64,000 nucleotides of DNA, from NCBI GenBank assembly GCA_964059195.1, contig CAXKWD010000003.1:16102606-16166605 (forward strand). The letters are read 5' to 3'. This stretch comes from Ectobius pallidus. Taxonomy: Eukaryota; Arthropoda; Insecta; Blattodea; Ectobiidae. Made by a program: the position numbers and the translations under genes. This document shows, in pieces, positions 33,320 through 44,334 of the stretch. Each line of letters starts with the position of its first letter. The first letter of the stretch is position 1. The notes under the pieces are model-generated. The model did no database searches. It was not told the DNA's origin and saw only the letters and a program-made list of their open reading frames with translations.

Positions 33320-33645
33320 GAAAGACTATTGGCTACTTTTCCAGAACAAAGCTTTCTCGATCATTTTTTTATTTATTTATTAGATTCTTTATTTTTTTAA
33401 TGGCGTCACTGAGCACATTCGAACCACAATGGAACAGAACGATACGCGCATTGTGCGTGAGCCATGTGATACACGTACCAGTATATAGGGAGAAATTAAT
33501 AGGGAAAAATGAAAAAATACCAAAAACAGGTTTTATTTCGTGGATTATGGAGTTTGTGGTTTTATTTACGAAATTCGCGTTATTTCGCGGCTTACATTTG
33601 CCCGAAAATGGTACCAAACGTCTTAATATATGAAGAAATAGTATA

Positions 33646-34105
33646 TTGCGATACAAGTGCCGTAAGGCACGTTTACGGGTCGAGGAAACAGATTGAAAAC
33701 CCGAGGCGCAGCCGAGGGTTTTTAAGTTTTCGAGACCCGTAAATGCCTTTACGGCCCGTGTGTTGCATGCTATTTATTTGCACGAATTATTTATATCAAT
33801 TTAATAATATTAATTGTGATATTACCTGAAAATATTATGTAAATACATTCTTGAAAATAGATATTTATTTCAGAAAGTGATTCGCCTGTGTTTGTTGTTA
33901 TGGGAACCGAATATTTGTCCTGGGGGCCGTGGCCATAAAGGCTTGTATTATGAAGTGTATCGTAATGAATTATGACGTAGCGCTTGGACCGTAAGTGTTT
34001 TAACCTCATCGCAACCGGCCTTAGCAACAAGACTGTGTGGGAATGTCAACTTACGATCCATGTAAACAAAGTTCGTAAGTACCACTTACTAGCTAAGGAG
34101 TGCAA
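33646..34105 (-). mobile_element. Element K, copy 3
   Basis: TTGCGATACAAGTGCCGTAA to GGAGTGCAA. It is nearly identical to copy 1 at 24538, including the 79-codon frame (34030-33791). Confidence 0.85.
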
Positions 34106-34269
34106 AAATGTATTCTTGCCATCAGAATACATCAGTTTATAATGGTTTGAATCTATATAAATTCCAGTCTAATTTTTTTTTTTTTTTTTTTTTGTATCTG
34201 TCCTTTAAGACGACCATGGATTTTGGAGGCCTTTTTTTATGATTCAACTATCGGCTTATGTGCGAAAAT

Positions 34270-35030
34270 ACAGGAATTATTAAGTGTCAGTATGGTACTT
34301 TATGAGATTGTGTGTGGGACGGGAAAATGTCTGTCCGTCCGCGTGTCTGTACGCGCGGTAACTCAAATACGCTTTATTGTATTTTCATAAAACTTGGTAT
34401 ACGCATTTATAACGTCCATGGGAAGAAGCCAATTGATAATGGACCAAATCGCTTAACCGGTACCGGAGTAAAGCCCAATTTAGTGCCTATTTTATGGCAA
34501 TATAGGCTATTAGAAAGAATTTATCAAATGCACATCAGTTATCATGACAACATATTGTTTTACAGTATTCATATACGGCTTTGGAAATTGCAATACAGTT
34601 AGCTTTGACAAATAACACTATTGCTTCACATATGCTTATCAAACTAGACCGCTAAACCAAGCGAAGTGGCCGAAATGGCAACGTCTTGGATTCGCATTCT
34701 ACAGGTGCTTGGTTCAAATCCCATATCCGGCTAATTTGACTTTTTTATGTGAGTGTGTGATTGCCAATACGGTATATCACAAATCTGTATAGTTCTGCTG
34801 ATGCTGGACGAGTTTAATCTGATTTTTTTAAAACTAGATCTTTGTTCTTCCATAAGCCCTGCTTAATGAATCAATCTGGAGCTTAACTCGGAAATCAATT
34901 TTAAAAATAACTTATTTTCTGCACATCATAATTGCAATTACAACTGTTTAAACAAAATCATTCTGGCATTTTTTACATCAGTTTACCTGATTTTATTTTG
35001 TATTTCGATCATGTAATAGTCGCGGGCGAA
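34270..35030 (+). repeat. Dispersed repeat D, near full-length copy
   Basis: Starts ATTATTAAGTGTCAGTATGG, has the GTCTGTCCGTCCGCGTGTCT and CCGGTACCGGAGTAAAGCCC blocks, and contains a degraded tRNA-like segment (34662-34745) with B-box-like GGTTCAAATCC. It ends near CATCAGTTTACCTGATTTTA. Confidence 0.8.
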
Positions 35031-35039
35031 GTCCTAGTT

Positions 35040-35475
35040 ACAAAAGTGGAGGTACTATTTTTTTACTCCTTTTATTACTCATGGTGAATTTGTGAAGATT
35101 ATTTTAAAGACGATTATGACGATTACGCGACTTATGTTTCCAAATGGTTGCACAGAATCCGGCTAGGTGTTGCAGGAATCCAAATGATTCTAGTCCAACC
35201 GAAACAATGGCATTGTACAGTACATAATTATTAATACGAAGTCACTACTATGTCAAAGGTTTGGATGCCTTCAACTGGAATTTCTCCTCTGGGCCTCTAC
35301 CATTGTCAACATCAATCTAAATTAGACTGTCCTCCCTACATGAGTTCAAAATTACACATCCCCTTGAGCTGGTATGGTGAAATAACTCCCTCCTATGGTG
35401 TGGACAACATTTCTCATTCAAGCAATCTGTTAAAAGTAAAACACGATATAGCGACGATCGTAGAGTTTATCGGCG
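35040..35475. other. Spacer with no recognised feature
   Basis: One 89-codon frame (35250-35519) has no family resemblance and runs into repeat E, so I do not call it a gene. Confidence 0.4.
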
Positions 35476-35479
35476 ATTT

Positions 35480-35635
35480 CCAAGAATATTCCACTCATAC
35501 GCCGCGTGTTTGGTATTGACCAATAACGTTTAGCAATTCCTCGGATATAGATCTATCACGATCGTTCATCTTGTAATATCCTTCCTCGGATCGCAAGGAT
35601 GCAATTTTATCTGATAAAACGTCAGCTCGTTACTG
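35480..35635 (+). repeat. Dispersed repeat E copy
   Basis: TTCCACTCATACGCCGCGTG and CCTCGGATATAGATCTATCA match 29745-29885. 35,636-35,970 has no recognisable feature. Confidence 0.75.
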
Positions 35636-35974
35636 GACACGTAAGGCATCAACGTGCGGTGATTAATACGTCACATGCTCCCATGAGGAGTATGAAAACA
35701 CAATATTTTATACAACATAACTTGTTTGGAAAATGAAATCATACACATGTCCATTGATTAAAAACACAATATTTCGATTCGGTACAAGCCAGTTCGTGTG
35801 CTTTTATTCTGTTCTGCTGTTAGCTTACCTAAATGAAGCTATGCCTTATATGCACAATTGGTAGCACTGGTCACGACATGGTAACTCGAATCTATTCATG
35901 CATGGTTGACTCATATAATGCCGTTATCTCGCAGCTGTAAGTTTTGTTTTTATACAACAAAGCACGAAAATAAT

Positions 35975-36380
35975 TTTTATTTATATAATCCGTTACATTT
36001 TATTCATATTATGGAATAGTCTTAGTAGTCTGAATAATTTTTATTCTTATTTTTTGCCTAAAACTATAATATGAATGTTTTTTTTTATATAATGTTCAAA
36101 ATATAATTTTAGAAAACTGAACTGACCCTGAACACGAGCTATGCTCATGCGGGGTAAATAATGCTCTTTTGTAATTGTAATAATTTTGTTTATATTAATT
36201 ATATTTGTATTTGTAATAATTTTGTATTAATTTGTATTTTCTAATTTGTAATTTGTAATTTTCATGGTAAAAATCCAACACGAGTTGACGAGTTGTACCA
36301 GATAAATTCGCTCCTGCTGCGCAGTCGTGAATCTATCGATAAACATATCAACTCTCGTGGGATTACCTATGTTAAATTCT
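35975..36380. repeat. Repeat F pieces
   Basis: CCGTTACATTTTATTCATAT..GGAATAGTCTTAG at 35,990 and GCTCCTGCTGCGCAGTCG..CTCTCGTGGGATTACC at 36,310-36,370. An A/T-rich insert carrying a LINE-tail-like stretch (ACACGAGCTATGCTCATGC) lies between. Confidence 0.65.
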
Positions 36381-36384
36381 TTCC

Positions 36385-36600
36385 AATATTTTACCATAAA
36401 ATAGGCACTAAATTGGGCATTACTCCGGTAACGGTCAACCGATTTGGTTCAATATGAATAGGCTTCTTCCCATGGACGTTATAAATGTGTATACCAAATT
36501 TTATGAAAATCCAAATAAGCGTATTCGAGTTATCGCTCGTACAGACACACGGACAGACAGGAGGAGATTCATTTTCCTGTCTCCCGCACAATCTAATAAA
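36385..36600 (-). repeat. Dispersed repeat D, 5' part
   Basis: Matches D heads with TAGAATGGCACTTTATTAGA (minus strand) and the GTCTGTCCGTGTGTCTGTAC block. 36,601-37,075 is spacer with a T run at 37,014-37,034. Confidence 0.75.
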
Positions 36601-37079
36601 GTGCCATTCTAGTATCGACAGTCAAGTGGCTATAGGCCTAACTCTTGCCATTTTTCTTGTCGAAGGGATAATGGAAAAGATAGTGAAATAAAGAAATAAA
36701 GATGGGAGGTTGAACGTCAGTAACAAATACACACAAAAGGAAGAAGCTAAGGGTACGTCTTAAGATCTGTGAGACGGGAATTCTGGAGACATTAAACTTC
36801 ATATTTAATAAGACACGTAATTAAGAAGTCACATTCTTTCTCTTTAAGTTCAGAAAAACAAGGGCAAAGCAAGCAGAAAAGCTTGAATATGGAAATGCGC
36901 TAAGACTTGCTGTTAATGAAGATTTAAAACGTACAAAAGCAAGAGTTATGAGATTACGCCCAGCCGAGAGAATTAAATTTCCACTTCTTCAAGTAACACT
37001 GACCTCTATAAGTTTTTTTTTTTTTTTTTTTTTTATATATATTTATTTATTATTATTTATTTATTACAAGAGATATTAC

Positions 37080-37790
37080 AAGAGGTATTACATTTAGTAA
37101 TACACCCGAATGAGCAAGACTGCTCGTGCTCGGGTGCCGTTTCAAAAATATCAAAGTGAAGAAAGAGGAGAGACAAAGAAATAGAGTGTATAATGTGCTT
37201 AACTAAAAAAGAAAGTAAAACAAAAACATTAAACATAAAAACATAAATACATAAAAGGAGTGAAACAAAAATTACTTAAAAGCTAGAAAAATTACAAAAA
37301 ATTCTTTACATATCTATTAAATTTAACAGTGGAGTATGCTGAGAGATCAGGATTTTTTCTGATAATTGAGTTATAGAAGCGCGGTCCAAAATTAATGCTA
37401 TGCTTTAATCCTGCCGATGTGAGACATTTGGGTTCTAATAGGAGTAAATTAGTATTTCGTCTAGTTTTGTAGATATGATCACTGGAAGAGTATTTTATAC
37501 GATGTTTGTGAAAATATTTTAATATAGAAAATTTGTAAATTTGGTCCAAACTTAAAACATTAAATTCCGAAAATATTAGGCTAGTTGGGTAATCAATGTG
37601 TTTTCTTAGACAGATTTTTATTATTCTTTTTTGTAAAAGGCAGAGGGGCTTAAGGGTAGTTTTCGCTAATCCTCCCCAGGCGAGAATGCCATATTCAATA
37701 ATGGACTGGAAAAGTGCTAGATAAACGGAACGTATAGTATATAAAGTATAGTACAATAATTTGAAATAATGATAATTTGCATGAGACAGT
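37080..37790 (-). mobile_element. Non-LTR retrotransposon 3' end, reverse-transcriptase C-terminus
   Basis: The minus strand is open for over 150 codons: SVYLALFQSIIEYGILAWGG, LLQKRIIKICL, FNVLSLDQIYKFSILKYFHK, FGPRFYNSI and FNRYVKNFL. This is the well-known end of jockey/CR1-like LINE polyproteins. The upstream part is cut off by the SINE at 37794. The 3' untranslated part (about 37,080-37,290) includes GAGCAAGACTGCTCGTGCTC. Confidence 0.85.
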
Positions 37791-37793
37791 ATG

Positions 37794-38380
37794 CCGTCAC
37801 GGTGGCTCATGCTTAGCGCGTGGGCCTGGCATGCTAGCGGTCCCGAGTTCAAATCTCGGGGCTGGCGGGCGTGTCATTTGTGGTGGACAAAGCCGTGACC
37901 TTTGGGGGTTTTTCTCGGGGATCCTCCCGTTTCCCCCTTCATTCATTCCACCAACACTCTCCACTTCAACTTCCTTTCCCCCCTCATTATCATCCCGTTC
38001 CCCTTTACTGGTTTTCGGGCCAGCTCCTGCTGCAGACTCTGCTGCGGGCCTCCCCCGTCCTGCCCCGCTGCTTGTGGTCAAGAGTTGCTGGTGGTGTACC
38101 GTGCCTTTGGGGCTCTCAGAGGGACCCTGGGTTAGTGGCGCATGTCTGGTTGTGCCGCGCCTAGGGGGCTCTTGTACGAGGGACCCTGGGTACGGTGCAC
38201 GTGGAGTGGTACCAGGTCCTTGTTGGATGTAAGGGAGCTCCGTGGGGGCTTGTGGTGGAGTCTGTTGACTGGGGGGCCTTAGGGCATGCACATCATTCGT
38301 TTCCTAGGGGGTGGGCAATGGGCCCGCCTATGTGGCCTCCGTCCGCGAGCCCGTCAGGGCTCAGCCCCTGAACTATACCT
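37794..38380 (+). mobile_element. 587-bp tRNA-headed retroposon (SINE family 4) inserted in the LINE
   Basis: Flanked by the exact 13-bp direct repeat ATGAGACAGTATG (37781-37793, 38381-38393). The head CCGTCACGGTGGCTCATGCT..GAGTTCAAATCTCGG has A- and B-box-like elements. The body is GC-rich and therefore open in several frames on both strands; these are not genes. It has no A-rich tail. It is long for a SINE. Confidence 0.85.
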
Positions 38381-38449
38381 ATGAGACAGTATGGATTTTG
38401 ATCATATCATTACATGTAGATCGAAAATGTATCCTCAATGATTTTTATT

Positions 38450-38602
38450 TAAAATTCAGCTGTGTTTATACTCGTTTCAGCTGAGAGGCCATAATCAGAA
38501 GTTCGGGATATGTTCCAAGGCCTACCCTACTGTATAAGACACATATCCCGAACTCCTGATATGGCCTCGTACCTAAAAGGAGTATAAACACATCTGAATT
38601 TT
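38450..38602. repeat. Inverted pair of SINE-1 tails (hairpin)
   Basis: AGTTCGGGATATGT and CATATCCCGAACTCC, and further out GTGTTTATACTC and GAGTATAAACAC, form arms of about 60 bp with few mismatches around a short loop. Each arm matches the tail of the SINE-1 copies at 40144 and 58292. Confidence 0.8.
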
Positions 38603-38629
38603 TTTTAAATGTACCATTAATGAATTTCA

Positions 38630-39381
38630 TTTCAGTAAAGGGTTGGTAATATTATGTTTTTCTTTATAACCTTACTTCTTCGTAACTCATCTCCAACATA
38701 ACTCGCTGCAGCTATAATAAATTATCAGACCATCATATATTCCATATACGACCACAACTTAGTACACTTTTCCTTATTCCACAGTCGTTATTCTTCCCCG
38801 TTACCACCTATCGACCATGGATCGCCCTCCCACACGATATATATATTTTTTCTTATTACAGAAATACTGATGTAGATATACAATTTTTTCTTGCAAGATA
38901 CAAAATGAAACAAACCAAATTTTTTGCACCCAGATGAGCAAAGCTCGTGTTTAGGGAATAGAAATGAATAATATATTTGAGAGAAACAGAGATATTTTTA
39001 ATATGCACAGCATAAAAAATTAAAGATTTAAAATAAAACAGATAACCGCGTTATCAATATTCAAAATATTTATATCTTTATTGCTTAATTGAGTCACCAC
39101 AACAGGATGTCAAATTGCCTTTGGCAATAGTATTATATGACACAGTTATTTGTACAATATTACGTGGAATTCCTTCGGCGAATTTTTTGGGTATATGGTT
39201 CTGCAACTGATTTACTATTCAAAAGTATGAACAACGGTACAAGTTTCTAAACGTACCCTAATAATGTTTATCATATAGAGTTATATATTACTTAGATATT
39301 TAAACTAGTAGGAACTATGTTATGATTAACACAAAATTGAATGATCGAAAAGTTATATTTAAACAGAATCATGATACCAAG
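38630..39381 (+). mobile_element. LINE 3' region, copy A (interrupted)
   Basis: Encodes decayed C-terminal reverse-transcriptase text parallel to 40541-40740 (frames reading ..ITTYRPWIALP), then a 3' untranslated stretch with AGATGAGCAAAGCTCGTGTT. It resumes at about 40,044-40,140 after the hAT insertion. The same block is repeated at 40500-41345. Confidence 0.75.
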
Positions 39382-40035
39382 CAGTGGCGTACCAAGGGTG
39401 GAGGGGCGAACGGGGCGACCGCACCGGTCGCCGTAAAGGGGGGGCGCCAAAATTGAAAAACTTTTTTTTTAGTTTAAGAAAAAATAATTTCTTTCAGGCA
39501 AAATATATGGTTCTATTGGTCAAATTTTCTTTATTACTTTGTTCAATACTGGAGTAATATTATTTAGAAATGAAATAAACGTTTCATTTTAAACTATTTA
39601 TAGACAAAACGAAATAAGTCGTGGGCGTCGATCACACAGGAAAAGTTTACGGTGTACGGGCGAAAAGAAGACTAAGTAATTTAGCAATTTTATCAATTGA
39701 ACGTGATGTGGCTGCTACTATGTACTTCAAATCTAAATAGGCCTAACTTTACATCCATCACGGCTAGGAAGGGACGTTTTTAAATTTTTGTTATATGACT
39801 CTGAAACTTCTTTTAACTCTTTTCTTTTTCAAACAAACTAACCTTATAATACTTACAGTTTTATTTCATTCATACTTTTCTCTTCATAATGTGTTAAAGA
39901 TACATATTACTTATTAAAAATAAATAATTGTGAACATTAAACTGTGTTTAAATTAAACTCATTGAACCTTGAACCTTTTAGTGTTAGGGGGCGACTACCA
40001 TCTAGCTAGCGTCAAGTAGCCTTGGTACGCCACTG
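39382..40035. mobile_element. hAT-like element (CAGTGGCGTACCAAGG ends)
   Basis: Perfect termini CAGTGGCGTACCAAGG and, inverted, the same. The 8-bp flanks ATACCAAG and ATAGCAAG differ at one base. No transposase is seen. Confidence 0.9.
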
Positions 40036-40143
40036 ATAGCAAGACCGATTTTGAGGTTTAATTTTAATCTAAGTTACTAACAAATATGAATATACAGCCT
40101 ATAGACTACCTTAAACCCTCAAATATAATGACAAAATCTGATC

Positions 40144-40478
40144 TACCGAGCGAGGTGGCCGAGATGGTAACGTCTTGGACTCACATTCGGGAGGTCCCAG
40201 GGTAAAATCCCGTGGCCGGCCAACTCGACATAGGCTTTTTCATGATTTCCCCAGTCGTAAAAGACAAATGCCGAATTGGATATTTACATACCATGAATCG
40301 CCCTCACCATTTCATCCTGTATCATATCCATTTAAATTAATATCAGTTGAAATTTGCTCCATAAAACTACAAAGATAATAGAAACAATTGACAATCATAG
40401 TTCCAAGTCTTACCCTAGTGTATAGACACATATACCGAACTCCTGATATGGCCTCGTACCTAAAAGGAGTATAAACAC
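40144..40478 (+). mobile_element. SINE family 1 (tRNA-headed), full-length
   Basis: Head ACCGAGCGAGGTGGCCGAGA with Leu/Ser-like A box, and a B-box-like GGTAAAATCC. The body has GACAAATGCCGAATTGGATA, and the tail CCTAAAAGGAGTATAAACAC is shared with 58292. Confidence 0.85.
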
Positions 40479-40499
40479 ATCTGAATTTTTTTTTAAATG

Positions 40500-41345
40500 T
40501 ACCATTAATGAATTTCATTTCAGTAAAGGGTTGGTAATTTATGTTTTTCTTTACAACCTTACTTCTTCGTAACTCATCCAACATAACTTGCTTCCGCTAT
40601 CATAAATTATTATCAGAACATCACACATTCCACATTCGATCACAACTTAGTGCAATTTTCCTTATTCCACTGTCGTTATTCTTCCCCGTTACTACCTGTC
40701 GACCATGGAACGCCCTCCCATACGATATTTTTTATTTATTTTTATTACAGAAATGCACAAATGTTTCTTGCAAGATACAAAATCAAACAAACTAAATTTT
40801 TTGCACCCAGATGAGCAAAGCTCGTGTTTAGAGTCTAGAAATGAATTATATCTGAGAAAACAGAGATATTTATAAAATTCACAGCATAAAAATTATATAT
40901 TTTATATTAAACAGATAACCGCGTTATCAATATTCAAAATATTTATATCTTTATTGCTTATATGAGTCACCACAAAGGATGCACCACAGTTACTTATTAT
41001 ATGTCACAGTTACTTATTATATGTCACAGTGTTATTATATGTACAATATTACGTGGAATTCCTTCGGCGAATTTTTTTGGGTATTAGGTTCTGCGGCTGA
41101 TTTACTATTCAAAAGTTTGAACAACGGTACAAGTTTCTTAACGTACTCTAATAATTCTTATCATATAGCGTTATATATCACCCATATATTTAAAATAGTT
41201 GGTAACTATGTTATGATTAACACAAAACTGCAATGAATGAAAAGTTATATTTAAACAGAATCATTATAGCGAGTACGGCTTTGAGATTTAATATTAATCT
41301 AAATTACTAAGAGACCACCTTATACCCTCAAATATAATGAGTAAT
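40500..41345 (+). mobile_element. LINE 3' region, copy B
   Basis: Encodes RSQLSAIFLIPLSLFFPV and TTCRPWNALPYDIF, the common C-terminal signature of LINE polyproteins, followed by the same 3' untranslated region as copy A. A 21-bp triple tandem (CAGTTACTTATTATATGTCA) lies at about 40,985-41,040. Confidence 0.8.
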
Positions 41346-41349
41346 GACA

Positions 41350-42310
41350 AAATCTTACCTACCCTTTTCTTTAATGATAATCATGCAATGCCTTTTTATG
41401 CCGTAAAATAATACAAATTCAATATAATTTTTCAAATTATGTTTTATAATATTTAATTGTTAAAAATTCACGCATAGTTTTTTTTCTATTTTAAGTTATT
41501 TGGTAGGTAACACTAGTTAAACCTGTAAAAGCTTGATATTGGTCGGTTAGATCCTTCTTCTATTGTATGTACGTTCGATATATATATGCATTTCGGCATT
41601 AAAATGTCATCCTCAGTATACTCACAAAAGCATGATTGAATTATCTTCAAACGAAAAGACAGAAGGTCATTCTTTAAATAACACCTCTTCTAGTGGTCAG
41701 GTACGTCATGCTTAAAGAATCTTCCCTTTTGGTCGTAGAATTCGCTACCTCGTTAGCCGCTTCTCCCCATGTTATTGTGGAAGAAGAGATGGAGAATTTT
41801 AATCCATGTTTTATTGAAAGGGGTTGGTACCCCTTGACAAGACACTAATTGACACCTCGCCGCTGCGTCTGACAGCTCCTTCCTTGCCACCTCAGCGGAA
41901 GAAAACGTGCAAAAAAAGACAGGTTCCACACTCGGTAGAACTCTTCATATGACAACTAGATGGACCGACCGCAAATCAGACTGATTTTCTGTCTTTCGTA
42001 ATCACTGCCTGGTTGGTTTGGCAAGTCTTTCATTTAGAAAATTTAGATGTTCACCAGTAGCCTAAAATATCTAGAGGATATTCTTAGAAAATATCGACAC
42101 GGACAGTAATGTGTAGGGAGTGAAGCCTTTGATATGTTATGTTCTTTACTAACTATTGGTGTACTTTAGTGTTTACTTATACTTATTATTAGACAGGATT
42201 TTAGGTAAGAACCTATTTTAATCCTTAAGTGATATATGGACGAAAACTTGAATATGCATAGATAGGCCTATTTAAGCTTTCATGAACCACAGATTATTGT
42301 GTCTGTTGGA
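41350..42310. other. Spacer with no recognised gene
   Basis: No coherent exon, repeat family or RNA gene seen before the tRNA-like locus. Confidence 0.4.
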
Positions 42311-42314
42311 CATT

Positions 42315-42467
42315 ACATGAGAATATTACATAGGAGAGAGGTTCCATCTGGCGCTGTGAATTGAACTCCGGCTTAGCTCAGTTGGTAGAGCATTGGCGCG
42401 AATAGCCAAAGGTCCTGGGTTCAAGTCCCAGTGTCGGAGGAATTTTTCTCCTATAATATTCTCTTGT
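42315..42467. repeat. Short inverted repeat flanking the tRNA-like gene
   Basis: GAGAATATTACATAGGAGA at the left is matched by the complement of TCTCCTATAATATTCTC at the right (42447-42463), with ACA/TGT extensions. Spacer of about 109 bases holds the tRNA-like gene. Confidence 0.85.
42366..42439 (+). tRNA. tRNA-like gene, anticodon GAA (Phe), atypical loop
   Basis: The acceptor stem CTCCGGC/GTCGGAG pairs with one G-T, and the discriminator is G at 42440. The D arm TTAGCTCAGTTGGTAGAGCA and T arm CTGGGTTCAAGTCCCAG are canonical. The anticodon stem TTGGC/GCCAA encloses GCGAATA, giving GAA but with C instead of the invariant U at position 33. That makes a decoding tRNA doubtful; it may be a tRNA pseudogene or SINE head. 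A TTTTT run follows the 3' end. It lies inside a short inverted repeat. Confidence 0.65.
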
Positions 42468-42479
42468 GTATGCATGTTT

Positions 42480-43004
42480 CATAAGTGAATATGCTTAAAA
42501 CTGATACTTTTATAGGACCTAAAAGAACCTATTTTTACGTTAGAGCCTAATATTGCCTTTTTGCTTGTTTTTCCTCTGAAGTTCAAAATAAGTTATTTTT
42601 TGTTATGAATTCTAGCATTGCGCAGTACATGAGACATTTGTGACGTGGTTAAATAGTAAGGAATGTTTCGACTTCAGTAGAAAAATTCCTTGGAATTCCC
42701 AAGAAAATGTAGTGTTTTTCTCCCGACTTCCACAGCCAGTAAAGAAAGAAAGAAAAAAATATTTGAATCACTGAGGGGTACAAGGGGTTGAATACATATG
42801 CTAGCGTGCGAAGCTTCTTAGCACAGGGATTAGGTTTTTACTGACGGTGTCTTTGCTTCAGACATTCTAGCAGGCAAGACAACGGACATTCAGTGTGATA
42901 TTCCAATCAGCTTAGTGAAATTCTCCTGTTACTTCACTGTTAAATTTTAGAGCTTTTATTGTACATAAGAAATAAATGCTTTTCCTACTGTATAACTAGA
43001 AATG
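42480..43004. other. Spacer with no recognised feature
   Basis: No gene, repeat or RNA identified. Confidence 0.4.
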
Positions 43005-43007
43005 AGT

Positions 43008-43145
43008 AGGCCTACCAGGAGCATTCCTGGGGTTAAAGGCGGCCGGCGCGTGAGGCTGACAACTTTACCACATTTATGTGCCTAATGTCTAAAATCTGGG
43101 AGCCTCAACCTCCTGAGACCCTCTGGGCCTCCAAAGGGAATGCTT
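43008..43145 (+). mobile_element. SINE family 3, 5'-truncated
   Basis: Begins at GAGTAGGCCTACCAGGAGCA and matches 49990-50275 through GGGAGCCTCAACCTCCTGAG. The tRNA head is missing. Confidence 0.8.
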
Positions 43146-43265
43146 TTCTTTTAGTTAAAATATAGAAAATAATGCTACTCTATTACATACAAAAAAACTC
43201 ATAAGAAGAGACTATTTTTCATAATGAAGGCAGGATATAGCCTACTACATAATATAAGTTATAAG

Positions 43266-44015
43266 CAGGGCCCGGATTCTTATGACAAGTCATCTTTTTA
43301 TTGATGCTGCATAGACATTTCCAGCTTGTGGATAAATCCTAATCAAGACCTCTAGAATATACAAATGCATTTTTATTAGGTAATTTTTTGTCATTTCTTG
43401 CAATTTCACATTTTTAGGGCATTTATTGCAATTTTGTCATTTTCTTGTCATTTGCTTCCTTATTTAGTCATTTTCATGATTTACATTGAGTGTATTAACT
43501 TTTCTTTCGTCGCTAGCGGTGCTGTCTTTGAAGTGTTGTTTGTTTAATGGAAGAAGGAAAAATTCGGCGTTAAAGTGTCGACATGTCTCAGTCGGAAATG
43601 AGAATAAAAGAAATGCCAAAATTTTGTATTATATCACTATTGTTATTAGATTGACTTGGCACCGGAGTCTGCAACCTGCTTGGATTTGAGAGTGCAAATT
43701 ACTGTTTACCCTAAACAAACAATAATATAATCCGGCAGACCACGAAAGAATGGGCCGAATTTTGACTCACCAGTGCCTCAGTGCCAGTATAAATTTCCGT
43801 GAGAAAAAGAACATTCACAACATTACAGTTATTTACAGTTTTTACAATTATGTACAAACTAGTCTATAACTTTGTGTGTACAATAATAATTTTTTATAAA
43901 TAAAATATCAGTTTTTAGGTCATTTTTATAATTATTAAGTCATTTTCTTTAAAATTTAGGGTCATTTTATAGGTCATTTTTCAAACAATTTTAGGTCATC
44001 AGACTCCGGGCCCTG
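43266..44015. mobile_element. hAT-like GGATTT-family element (750 bp)
   Basis: Ends CAGGGCCCGGATTCTTATGA and, inverted, CAGGGCCCGGAGTCTGATGA. The right half is rich in GTCATTTT. An interior stretch (TTACCCTAAACAAACAATAA) is inverted relative to the 11938 copy. Flanking 8-mers match only partly (GTTATAAG, GTTTTAGC). Confidence 0.75.
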
Positions 44016-44334
44016 GTTTTAGCAGCCACAGACCTTGCTTTTTTTCTTGGTGTTGAAGTTCATTCTAGATACATTGACGAGATAAAAGCAAGATGAATGA
44101 AGAGGGAGCAGGAAATAAGAAAGACAAAAAAAAGTTGTCACGAGACTTTATTCGGGTCGTAAAAATGAAGAAGTTACCTCGCGTGTGACGTAGGTTTGTA
44201 GAAATACGTGTGATGAAGCTTCCTCATATCTAACCTAGCATGGCCCCTTGTGTTAAATTACGTGGTCACTTTCATCTATGAATATTTTATCAGCTGCAAG
44301 ATTAGCTAATATACCTGCAAGGTTGGGAAAGTGC
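44016..44334. other. Spacer with no recognised feature
   Basis: No gene or repeat identified. Confidence 0.4.

Larger units (their letters stand above)
32760..34260 (-). repeat. Repeat L, carrying two element-K insertions
   Basis: Matches, in inverted orientation, the uninterrupted copy at 55376-55890: TTGCCAAC..TCGCACT..TATAAT, GAGCCATGTGATA and GGATTTTGGAGGCCTTTTTT. The match is broken exactly by the two K elements. A poly-T run lies at about 34,170-34,192. Confidence 0.85.

Noticed and set aside
37777..38291. Several overlapping 77-164-codon frames on both strands
   Set aside because: They all lie in the GC-rich SINE-4 body, which has few stop codons; no protein family fits.
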